Assembly (NCBI GenBank): GCA_902493335.1
Contig: CABUPJ010000026.1
Coordinates: 1-45,396, forward strand
DNA: 45,396 nt
Direction: 5' to 3'
Source: an uncultured Porphyromonadaceae bacterium
Lineage (GTDB): Bacteria > Bacteroidota > Bacteroidia > Bacteroidales > Muribaculaceae
A program made the translations under genes and the position numbers. Positions 32,635 through 40,458 of the stretch are shown here, in pieces. Under the pieces are notes generated by a model, which had not been told where the DNA came from, ran no database searches, and saw only the letters and a list, made by a program, of their open reading frames with translations. The stretch's first letter is position 1. Every line of letters begins with the position of its first letter.

Positions 32635-35013
32635 ATGAAGAATATTTTCCGAACACTGGCTGTCATTATTCTCCTTTGCGCGCCTACAATCTTCGCCCGC
32701 GCCATCGAAGCCGGCAAATCCATCGGTACTGTCGAAGTCACCTGCATCGACCATTCTGTCGACCCATTCGGCCAATTCCCCGAAACATGGGAATATAAAT
32801 ACACCGGCAGCGGCTACGACCTGCTGTTTTACAGAACCGGCACCGCCGACTGGGTGAAATGCCGGCTCGATCTGATGAAGAGCAACGACAACCTCGTTTT
32901 TCCCGACTACATCCTTCACGGCTCGACAAAACTGAGAGTAAAGCAGATACAGATTGTCGAACCGGCCAACTACGTCAGTGACGCAGACGGGACGGAACAT
33001 TTCTATTTAGCACTGAGCCAAACGATACCCGAAACTGTCGATGACGTATGGTATGGCCCGGACTATGTATTCAGAGGACTGCCCATGTACTTTTTAGGAG
33101 ACTTCCCCTTTATACACCATGAATATGGCGACGACCATTTTTGCCTTCAGGAGACCTTTCCCAACTCCTATCTCCCCGAAATATATGTGGCCCGCAAATC
33201 GGCTTACGAGGAGTTCAAACGCTATGCCGCTTTAGACGTGCACCGATGCCGGGCGATTCCTTTCGGCTGGGACTTCCCCGTTCTTGAAATCGACCTCGCC
33301 AACGGCTCCATCGAGCAACATTGCAACACTAACGGCTGGAAGGAAATCTACAACCTGAAGATAAAAGGCCACATGACCGACGCCGATATCTCTTTCATCA
33401 AAAACAACCGTCAGCTGCGCAAGCTCGACCTATCAGGCACCGACATGACCGAAATTCCCGACGGATGGTTTTGGGGAGACAATGACTTCACCCATTACAC
33501 AACCGAGATATTGCTGCCGCCGACAGTAAGACGCATCGGCGCCAACGCATTCCAGATCTGCTCATATCTCGAACGTTGCGGCGGGTTCAAAGGTAGCGAA
33601 ATCGGCGACCATGCCTTCTCTTCATGCCCGCACCTGAGCGACTTCGATTTTTCAACACTCGAAAAACTCGGAGAAGCTGCATTTTCGGGCACTTCTTTGG
33701 AAAAAGCCGTCATGCCCCGGCTGACTGAAGTCGGCAGAGCGGCTTTCGAAGGATGCGGCAATCTGAAATATGCCGACATCTCCGCAGCCACCTCAATTGG
33801 CTACGCCGCCTTCATCAACACACCGCTCAAGGAGGTGAAATTCAGCAACAGCCTCGAGTCTATGGAAGCCAGTGTCTTCAAGAATACCGCGCTGACCGAC
33901 GTCGTTATTCCCGAGACTGTAAAAATAATAGGAATACGTGCCTTCGAAGGCTGCGAGGAGCTGAAATCCATCCGGTTCCCGAAGAAATTGAAAGTCATAC
34001 CCAAGTATATATGCCATGGCTGCCGCTCTCTCGAAAACGTGGTGCTGCCCGACTCTGTCATTGAAATCGGCTACACAAGACTGCCCGGCGAAATCATTGT
34101 CGACGGCAGTTCATTCAGCGCTTGCGAGAATCTGACACATATCGACTTCCCCGGGTCACTGCTTTATATAGGTCCCTACGCCTTCGCATCCACGGGTCTT
34201 GAAGAAGTCAGGCTACCCGAAAAAGTCAGAGCCCTCGACCTCAACTGCTTCTCGGGGACACCTATCACAGAAATTGTAATTCCCGACTCGGTAATCTATA
34301 TCTTCAAAGCTTTTCAGGGATGCCAAAGCCTGAAAAAAGCCGTCATCGGCAAATCATTGTCAACCCTCGGCGGCTTCGTCTCGTCTGGCATCGAGACTGT
34401 TGAATTTGCCGACGGAGCCGCACCTGTCGAAATATCTTCCTCAGGCTTCTACGACTGCGCGTCGCTTCGCGAATTTACAATACCCGCAAGCATCCGCATC
34501 CTTTGGGGCGAATGTTTCTCATACTCAGGCCTCGAGAGCATCAACATCCCGCCCGCAGTCGAAAAAATCGAGTCTAAGGCATTTGCAGCCTGCCGGCAGC
34601 TCACCGAAGTCACCCTCCCCTACACCTTCGCTCCCGCCTACAGCAGCGGTTACCGCAATGCCGACGAGACACCGATAGCGCCCGGCACCTTCGCCTGGTG
34701 CACAGCCCTGCGCGACATATACTCTAACGCCGACGTGCCTCCGGTGCTCGACAAAGCAAGTTTCGACAACATCGACAAATCGTCGGTGACACTCCATGTC
34801 CCCCTCGGCTGCGCCGATGACTACCGTGCGCATCAGTACTGGCGCGAGTTCGTCAACATCGTCGAAGACGGCACCCTCGGCGTCGAGCCTGTGATTGCGC
34901 CCGAAGAGTCAGTCAGATATTACGACCTCAAAGGTCTTCCTGTCGACAAGCCCGCATCACCCGGCCTTTACATCGAAGTGCGTGGCGGCAGAGCAAAAAA
35001 AGTCGCCTTATAA
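32635..35013 (+). CDS. Secreted BspA-like leucine-rich repeat protein
   Basis: A 792-residue protein with a signal peptide (MKNIFRTLAVIILLC to about residue 22). After a unique N-terminal domain (about 23-240) come about 15 or more BspA-type repeats of about 23 residues (LRR_5), for example VVIPETVKIIGIRAFEGC and EVRLPEKVRALDLNCFSG. The C-terminus has YYDLKGLPVDKPASPGLYIEV, a short tail seen on many exported Bacteroidales proteins. BspA-like proteins bind host matrix or other bacteria. It is a single gene. The exact partner is unknown. Confidence 0.88.
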   Translation: MKNIFRTLAVIILLCAPTIFARAIEAGKSIGTVEVTCIDHSVDPFGQFPETWEYKYTGSGYDLLFYRTGTADWVKCRLDLMKSNDNLVFPDYILHGSTKLRVKQIQIVEPANYVSDADGTEHFYLALSQTIPETVDDVWYGPDYVFRGLPMYFLGDFPFIHHEYGDDHFCLQETFPNSYLPEIYVARKSAYEEFKRYAALDVHRCRAIPFGWDFPVLEIDLANGSIEQHCNTNGWKEIYNLKIKGHMTDADISFIKNNRQLRKLDLSGTDMTEIPDGWFWGDNDFTHYTTEILLPPTVRRIGANAFQICSYLERCGGFKGSEIGDHAFSSCPHLSDFDFSTLEKLGEAAFSGTSLEKAVMPRLTEVGRAAFEGCGNLKYADISAATSIGYAAFINTPLKEVKFSNSLESMEASVFKNTALTDVVIPETVKIIGIRAFEGCEELKSIRFPKKLKVIPKYICHGCRSLENVVLPDSVIEIGYTRLPGEIIVDGSSFSACENLTHIDFPGSLLYIGPYAFASTGLEEVRLPEKVRALDLNCFSGTPITEIVIPDSVIYIFKAFQGCQSLKKAVIGKSLSTLGGFVSSGIETVEFADGAAPVEISSSGFYDCASLREFTIPASIRILWGECFSYSGLESINIPPAVEKIESKAFAACRQLTEVTLPYTFAPAYSSGYRNADETPIAPGTFAWCTALRDIYSNADVPPVLDKASFDNIDKSSVTLHVPLGCADDYRAHQYWREFVNIVEDGTLGVEPVIAPEESVRYYDLKGLPVDKPASPGLYIEVRGGRAKKVAL

Positions 35014-35054
35014 GAGCCGTCTGACCATAACGTAAAACTTTTGGCATGTAGAAC

Positions 35055-35079
35055 ACATTATATAAAAATAATATAATGT
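35055..35079. repeat. AT-rich inverted repeat between LRR gene and topA
   Basis: ACATTATAT (35055-35063) and ATATAATGT (35071-35079) are perfect reverse complements around 7 bases. It lies 42 bases after the LRR stop and 25 before the topA -7 box. It could terminate the LRR message or serve as a regulator site for topA. Confidence 0.5.
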
Positions 35080-35103
35080 ATGGGGCGATTGAAATTTTTT
35101 TTC

Positions 35104-35111
35104 TACTTTTG
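35104..35111 (+). promoter_or_regulatory. Candidate -7 box for topA
   Basis: TACTTTTG matches TAnnTTTG, 28 bases before the ATG at 35139, followed by an A-rich leader. No -33 TTTG at the usual distance. Confidence 0.55.
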
Positions 35112-35138
35112 TCGCTCGTAAATAAAAACACAACTACT

Positions 35139-37481
35139 ATGCTGAAAAATCTCGTTATAGTCGAATCACCGGCAAAAGCAAAAACGATTGAAAAATTCCT
35201 GGGCAAAGACTACAAAGTCATGTCGAGCTACGGTCATATCCGTGATTTACAGAAGAAAAAATTCAGCATAGACATTGACAACGGCTTCACGCCCATCTAC
35301 GAAATACCCGACGACAAGACTCAGCTCGTGGCCGAACTCAAGAAAAACGCCGCCGAAGCCGAAACCGTCTGGCTCGCATCCGATGAGGACCGCGAGGGAG
35401 AGGCCATCGCCTGGCACCTCTATGAGGTGCTCGGTCTGAAGCCCGAGAACACGCGCCGCATAGTCTTCCACGAGATTACCAAGAGTGCCATCCTCAACGC
35501 CATCGCCAATCCGCGCTCAATCGACATCAACCGCGTCGACGCCCAGCAGGCGCGCCGTGTGCTTGACCGCATCGTCGGCTTCGAGCTCTCGCCCGTGCTC
35601 TGGAAGAAAATCAAGCCCGCCCTGTCGGCCGGACGCGTTCAGTCGGTCGCCGTGCGTCTGATTGTAGAGCGCGAGGACGAGATAAAAAACTTCACTCCCG
35701 AACCATATTTCAGAGTCACCGCCGCATTCACCCCCGCCGACAGCGCGGCCACAGTCAAGGCCGAGCTTAACAAACGACTGTCGACCGTCGACGAGGCCCG
35801 CGGCTTTGTCGAGGCCTGCAAAGACGCCACGTTTACCGTCGGCGACATCACCGTCAAGCCCCTCCACAAAAGCCCTGCGCCTCCGTTCACGACCTCGACT
35901 CTGCAGCAGGAGGCCTCGCGCAAGCTCGGCTTCACGGTGTCACAGACTATGATGGTGGCCCAGCGTCTCTACGAAGCCGGCCACATCACATATATGCGTA
36001 CCGACTCTGTCAACCTGTCGAACGAAGCCATCGCCGCCATCTCCGACGAGATAAAGACCAAAATCGGCCCCGAATACCTCAAGGTAAGACAGTATCACAC
36101 CAGCTCGAAAGGCGCCCAGGAAGCCCACGAAGCCATACGTCCCACCTATATCGGCAAGGACACCATCGAAGGCACCGCCCAGGAGAAACGCCTTTACACA
36201 CTGATACGTAAACGCGCCATAGCCTCACAGATGGCCGACGCACAGCTCGAGAAAACCACCGTCGAGATAATGCCCTCGACACGTCCGGAATACTTCGTCG
36301 CCACAGGTGAGGTCATCAAATTCGACGGCTTCCTCAACGTCTACATCGAAGGCCGCGACGACGACAACACCGAGGCCGAAGACGGTGGCTCGACACTGCC
36401 GCGCATGACCCGCGGCGAGAGCCTCACACCCGCCGACATCATCGCCACAGAGCGTTTCACCCTCCAGCCGCCGCGATACACCGAGGCCACCCTCGTCAAG
36501 AAGATGGAAGAGCTCGGCATCGGCCGACCGTCGACCTATGCTCCGACTATTTCGACCATACAGCAGCGCGAATATGTCGAGAAAGGCGACAAACCCGGCA
36601 CATCGCGCGACTGCCTCACCATAACCCTCAGAAAAGGCAAAGTCACCGAGAAGACCAAGACCGAGACTGTCGGCTCAGACAAAGGCAAGCTGATACCGAC
36701 CGACATAGGCGTCGTCGTCAACACCTTCCTGACCGAATTCTTCCCCGACATCCTCGACTACAACTTCACCGCCCGCGTCGAAGAGAAATTCGACGAAATC
36801 GCCGAAGGCAAACTCGGCTGGACAACAGAGATGAGCGACTTCTACACCCTCTTCCACCCCGAAGTCGACAAAGCGCTCAACATCAAGCTCGAACACAAAG
36901 TCGGCGAACGCGTTCTCGGCACCGACCCCAAGACAGGCAAACAGGTGAGCGTCAAAATCGGCCGCTTCGGTCCCCTCGTACAGATCGGCCATGGCGACGG
37001 CGACGACAAACCCCTCTTCGCCTCGCTGCTCAAAGGCCAGTCGGTATCGACAATCACACTGGACGAAGCCCTGAAGCTTTTCGACTTCCCCCGCACGCTC
37101 GGCACATACGAAGACCATGACATCGTCGTCGGCATCGGCCGCTTCGGCCCCTACGTGCGTCACGACGGCAAGTTCATCTCCATCCCCAAAGAGACGCCCC
37201 CCGCATCGCTGACCCTCGCCGAAGCCATCGAACTCATCAACGACAAACGCGATGAGGAGCGGCGCCGTGTCGTCAAGACCTTCGACAACGACCCCGATCT
37301 CAGGATTCTCAACGGCCGCTACGGCGTCTATATCGCATACAAAAAGTCTAACTACAAAATACCCAAGACAGTCACCGACCCGGCGTCGCTCGACTACGAG
37401 GCCGCGATGGAGATTGTCAGCAGCCAGGATGCGGCACCCAAGAAAACGACGCGCCGCGCAAGCACTAAAAAGAAAGCATAA
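35139..37481 (+). CDS. topA: DNA topoisomerase I
   Basis: A 780-residue type IA topoisomerase that relaxes negative supercoils. The Toprim domain shows E9 in IVESPAKAKTIEKFL and D82/D84 in WLASDEDREGEAIAW. The central domain has NRVDAQQARRVLDRIVGFEL and the catalytic tyrosine Y285 in GHITYMRTDS. The C-terminus lacks Cys4 zinc fingers and instead has Toprim_Crpt-type repeats (VKIGRFGPLVQIG, VGIGRFGPYVRHD, NGRYGVYIAY) and a Lys-rich tail. The ATG at 35139 is chosen because the promoter at 35104-35111 lies inside the longer frame. The pseudouridine synthase follows after 2 bases, so the two are probably cotranscribed. Confidence 0.97.
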   Translation: MLKNLVIVESPAKAKTIEKFLGKDYKVMSSYGHIRDLQKKKFSIDIDNGFTPIYEIPDDKTQLVAELKKNAAEAETVWLASDEDREGEAIAWHLYEVLGLKPENTRRIVFHEITKSAILNAIANPRSIDINRVDAQQARRVLDRIVGFELSPVLWKKIKPALSAGRVQSVAVRLIVEREDEIKNFTPEPYFRVTAAFTPADSAATVKAELNKRLSTVDEARGFVEACKDATFTVGDITVKPLHKSPAPPFTTSTLQQEASRKLGFTVSQTMMVAQRLYEAGHITYMRTDSVNLSNEAIAAISDEIKTKIGPEYLKVRQYHTSSKGAQEAHEAIRPTYIGKDTIEGTAQEKRLYTLIRKRAIASQMADAQLEKTTVEIMPSTRPEYFVATGEVIKFDGFLNVYIEGRDDDNTEAEDGGSTLPRMTRGESLTPADIIATERFTLQPPRYTEATLVKKMEELGIGRPSTYAPTISTIQQREYVEKGDKPGTSRDCLTITLRKGKVTEKTKTETVGSDKGKLIPTDIGVVVNTFLTEFFPDILDYNFTARVEEKFDEIAEGKLGWTTEMSDFYTLFHPEVDKALNIKLEHKVGERVLGTDPKTGKQVSVKIGRFGPLVQIGHGDGDDKPLFASLLKGQSVSTITLDEALKLFDFPRTLGTYEDHDIVVGIGRFGPYVRHDGKFISIPKETPPASLTLAEAIELINDKRDEERRRVVKTFDNDPDLRILNGRYGVYIAYKKSNYKIPKTVTDPASLDYEAAMEIVSSQDAAPKKTTRRASTKKKA

Positions 37482-37483
37482 TT

Positions 37484-38410
37484 ATGTCAGCCAAACGTTT
37501 AGCCGTAAAGCCGGGAGCCGAACGCTCGCGTTTCAGACCCGACAACATACTCACCTACGAGCCTGCCGGACCGACACAGCTGCTCGACTACCTCTTCGCC
37601 GTCATGCCCGACCGCAAGCGCACGACGGTCAAAGACTTTCTCAAACACCGTCAGGTCATGGTCAACGGCGCCATTTCGACACAGTTTGACCAGCCGCTCG
37701 ACAAAGGCGACACCGTCAGAGTCAACACCTCGCGCGAATTCCAGGTGCTGCGCCACTCGCGCCTGTCTATCGTCTACGAAGACGACGACATCATCGTCGT
37801 CAACAAAGGCTACGGCCTGCTGTCGATGGGCAATGAGCGCGTCAAGGAAGGCACAGCCTACTCAATCGTGCGCGACTATGTCAAGCGCAAGAATCCGGCC
37901 AACAAGATTTTCATCGTCCACCGTCTCGACCAGCACACATCCGGCCTGATGATGTTCGCCAAAAACGCCGAAGCCAAAGACAAGATGCAGCACAACTGGA
38001 ACAATATGGTCATCGAGCGCCGCTATGTCGCCGTTACCGAAGGCAAAATCGAGACTCCCGAGGGCGACATACGCAGCTATCTCGCCGAAAACTCACAGCA
38101 CGAAGTCTACTCGACCGACAACCCCGAGGAAGGCAAACTCGCCGTGACACATTACCGCGTGCTCAAATCGGCCAACGGCTACACCCTCGTCGAACTGCAG
38201 CTACAGACTGGACGCAAAAACCAGATACGCGTCCATCTCAAAGACATCGGGCACCCCATCGCCGGCGACCGCAAATACGGCGCGAAAACATCTCCGGCCC
38301 ACCGCGTCGCCCTCCACGCGCTCACTCTGCGTTTTATCCATCCCGTCACCGGCCGCGACATGAATTTCTCGTCACAACTGCCGCCGTCGTTCGCCGCGAT
38401 GGTTAAATAA
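37484..38410 (+). CDS. RluA-family rRNA/tRNA pseudouridine synthase
   Basis: A 308-residue enzyme that converts uridine to pseudouridine in structured RNA. An N-terminal S4-like RNA-binding domain (about 30-85, RTTVKDFLKHRQVMVNG) is followed by the catalytic domain with HRLDQHTSG (catalytic D149) and the RluA blocks VIERRYVAVTEG, LVELQLQTGRKNQIRVHL and DRKYGA. Which RNA and position (RluC or RluD type) cannot be told. It starts 2 bases after the topA stop. Confidence 0.92.
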   Translation: MSAKRLAVKPGAERSRFRPDNILTYEPAGPTQLLDYLFAVMPDRKRTTVKDFLKHRQVMVNGAISTQFDQPLDKGDTVRVNTSREFQVLRHSRLSIVYEDDDIIVVNKGYGLLSMGNERVKEGTAYSIVRDYVKRKNPANKIFIVHRLDQHTSGLMMFAKNAEAKDKMQHNWNNMVIERRYVAVTEGKIETPEGDIRSYLAENSQHEVYSTDNPEEGKLAVTHYRVLKSANGYTLVELQLQTGRKNQIRVHLKDIGHPIAGDRKYGAKTSPAHRVALHALTLRFIHPVTGRDMNFSSQLPPSFAAMVK

Positions 38411-38497
38411 TGTCATTACACAGTTAAATTACGTTAAATATTCGCATTTATATATATGTGAGCGGCGCGCATCGCATCAATCACCGCAAATTTTATG

Positions 38498-38505
38498 TAT
38501 CTTTG
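38498..38505 (+). promoter_or_regulatory. -7 box of the rimP-nusA-infB operon
   Basis: TATCTTTG matches TAnnTTTG. The transcript would start near 38512, about 55 bases before the rimP ATG, so it would run straight into the hairpin at 38521-38540. Confidence 0.6.
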
Positions 38506-38520
38506 CATAACAAAGAACCG

Positions 38521-38549
38521 GAGGGAGCTGAGGCTTCCTCTTCTTTTTT
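38521..38549 (+). promoter_or_regulatory. Terminator-like attenuator in the rimP-nusA-infB leader
   Basis: GAGGGAGC (38521-38528) pairs with GCTTCCTC (38533-38540), eight pairs with one G-T, around a 4-base loop, followed at once by TTCTTTTTT. This is the form of an intrinsic terminator, placed between the promoter and the rimP start at 38567. Because NusA acts on termination and feeds back on its own operon in E. coli, attenuation is a reasonable reading, but it is inferred. Confidence 0.65.
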
Positions 38550-38566
38550 AATCAAACGACATAGAC

Positions 38567-39034
38567 ATGATTGACAAAGAGCTTCTCACAAAGACAGTTG
38601 AAGACGCCATTGCCGGCACCGACCTGTTTCTGGTCGATATAAAAATCACACCGGCCAACGACATCACCGTCGAGATCGATTCGCCCGAGGGCGTCGACAT
38701 CGACAGCTGCGCCGACATCACCCGCAAGATTGAAGGCGTCTTTGATCGTGACACAGAAGATTATTCGCTCGAAGTCGGCTCGGCCGGCCTCACCTCGCCA
38801 TTCAAAGTCAGAGGCCAGTATCTCAAGAATATCGGCAACGACATCGAGATTCTGACCCGCGACGGACGCAAGATACACGCCACGCTGACCGAAGTCGGCG
38901 ACGACAGCTTCACAGCCGAGACACCCGTCAAAGTCAAAGAGCCGGGCGCAAAAAAAGCCACAATCATCATGCAGCCCGAGACATTCAAGTTTGACGACTG
39001 CAAGTCAGTGAAATATGAAATAAAATTCAAATAA
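38567..39034 (+). CDS. rimP: Ribosome maturation factor RimP
   Basis: A 155-residue cytoplasmic protein needed for 30S subunit maturation. The N-terminal half has the RimP core (VEIDSPEGVDIDSCADITRKIEG, YSLEVGSAGLTSPFK). The C-terminal half is a small SH3-like domain. It is the first gene of the conserved rimP-nusA-infB cluster, which fixes the identity; the protein is near the usual 150 residues. Confidence 0.95.
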   Translation: MIDKELLTKTVEDAIAGTDLFLVDIKITPANDITVEIDSPEGVDIDSCADITRKIEGVFDRDTEDYSLEVGSAGLTSPFKVRGQYLKNIGNDIEILTRDGRKIHATLTEVGDDSFTAETPVKVKEPGAKKATIIMQPETFKFDDCKSVKYEIKFK

Positions 39035-39073
39035 GACCAAATAAACCGTAAACCCCGACAACAGTAATTCCCC

Positions 39074-40330
39074 ATGGCTAAGAAAGAGGAAACCCCCAAT
39101 ATGGTCGAGCAGTTTGCCGAGTTCAAAGAACTCAAGAACATCGACAAGACCACGATGATCAGCGTGCTCGAAGAATCATTCCGCAACGTGCTGGCTAAAA
39201 TGTTCGGCACCGACGAAAACCTCGACGTCATCCTCAACCCCGACAAGGGCGACGTACAGATATTCCAGAACCTCCAGGTCGTCCCCGACGGCGAGGTAAC
39301 CGACCCCAACACCCAGATAGCGCTGAGCGACGCCCGCGCCGACAACGACCCCGACGCCGAGGTCGGCGAAGAGCATACTAAAGAGATCATCTTCGAGAAA
39401 TTCGGCCGCCGAGCCATCCTCAACCTGCGCCAGACACTCCAGTCGAAGATTCTCGACCTCCAGAAAGAAGCCATATACAACAAATTCAAAGACCTCGAGG
39501 GCGACCTCGTCAGCGGCGAAGTCTATCAGACATGGTCGAAAGAGACCCTGCTGCTCGACGTCGACAAAAACGAGCTCATCCTCCCCAAGAGCGAATCGAT
39601 TCCCGGCGACTACTTCAGAAAAGGCGAGACCGTCCGCGCCGTCATCGCCTACGTCGACAACAAAAACAACAATCCGAAGATTACCGTCTCGCGTACGAAC
39701 GAAAACTTCCTGCGCCGCCTCTTCGAGCTCGAAGTGCCCGAAATCCACGACGGCCTGATCAACATACGCGCCGTGGCCCGCATCCCGGGCGAACGCGCCA
39801 AAATCGCCGTCGAGAGCTATGACGACCGCATCGACCCCGTCGGAGCTTGCGTCGGCGTCAAGGGCTCGCGCATACACGGCATCGTCCGCGAGCTCCGCAA
39901 CGAGAACATCGACGTCATCAACTTCACAGCCAATCCCTCGCTCTTCATACAGCGCGCCCTCTCGCCCGCCAAAATCTCGTCCATACGCCTCGACGAAGAA
40001 GAGAAGAAGGCCGAAGTATTCCTCCGTCCCGAAGAAGTATCGCTCGCCATCGGCAAGAACGGCCTCAACATCAAGCTCGCCTCGATGCTGACCGGCTATA
40101 CCATCGACGTCTACCGCGACAGCGAGGAAAACCTCGAGGAAGACATCTACCTCGACGAATTCAAAGACGAAATCGACGGCTGGGTCATCGACGCCCTCAA
40201 GAACATCGGCTTCGTCACCGCCAAGAGCGTCCTCAACGCCCCGCGCGAAATGCTCATCGAGAAAGCCGACCTCGAGGAAACTACCGTCGACAACATCATC
40301 GCTATCCTCAAGGCAGAGTTTGAAGACTGA
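39074..40330 (+). CDS. nusA: Transcription termination/antitermination protein NusA
   Basis: A 418-residue RNA polymerase partner. The N-terminal polymerase-binding domain (about 1-125) is followed by an S1 domain (about 132-200), then KH1 and KH2 RNA-binding domains (blocks ARIPGERAKIAVESYD, DPVGACVGVKGSRI, FINRALSPAKI-like FIQRALSPAKI, SLAIGKNGLNIKLASML). A short C-terminal helix-hairpin-helix domain follows (about 355-418). Length fits NusA with one C-terminal repeat. It lies 39 bases after rimP and 128 before infB. Confidence 0.97.
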   Translation: MAKKEETPNMVEQFAEFKELKNIDKTTMISVLEESFRNVLAKMFGTDENLDVILNPDKGDVQIFQNLQVVPDGEVTDPNTQIALSDARADNDPDAEVGEEHTKEIIFEKFGRRAILNLRQTLQSKILDLQKEAIYNKFKDLEGDLVSGEVYQTWSKETLLLDVDKNELILPKSESIPGDYFRKGETVRAVIAYVDNKNNNPKITVSRTNENFLRRLFELEVPEIHDGLINIRAVARIPGERAKIAVESYDDRIDPVGACVGVKGSRIHGIVRELRNENIDVINFTANPSLFIQRALSPAKISSIRLDEEEKKAEVFLRPEEVSLAIGKNGLNIKLASMLTGYTIDVYRDSEENLEEDIYLDEFKDEIDGWVIDALKNIGFVTAKSVLNAPREMLIEKADLEETTVDNIIAILKAEFED

Positions 40331-40458
40331 TAGAGTCAGACGACCAACGGCGGCGATAGTCCGGTAAACAGCAGATTAATAGTAAACGAAAAAACAGATA
40401 TAATTCAGTCGGGCGAGATGCCCATAACAACGACACTGCCCCGACAAGCACAGTTTTT

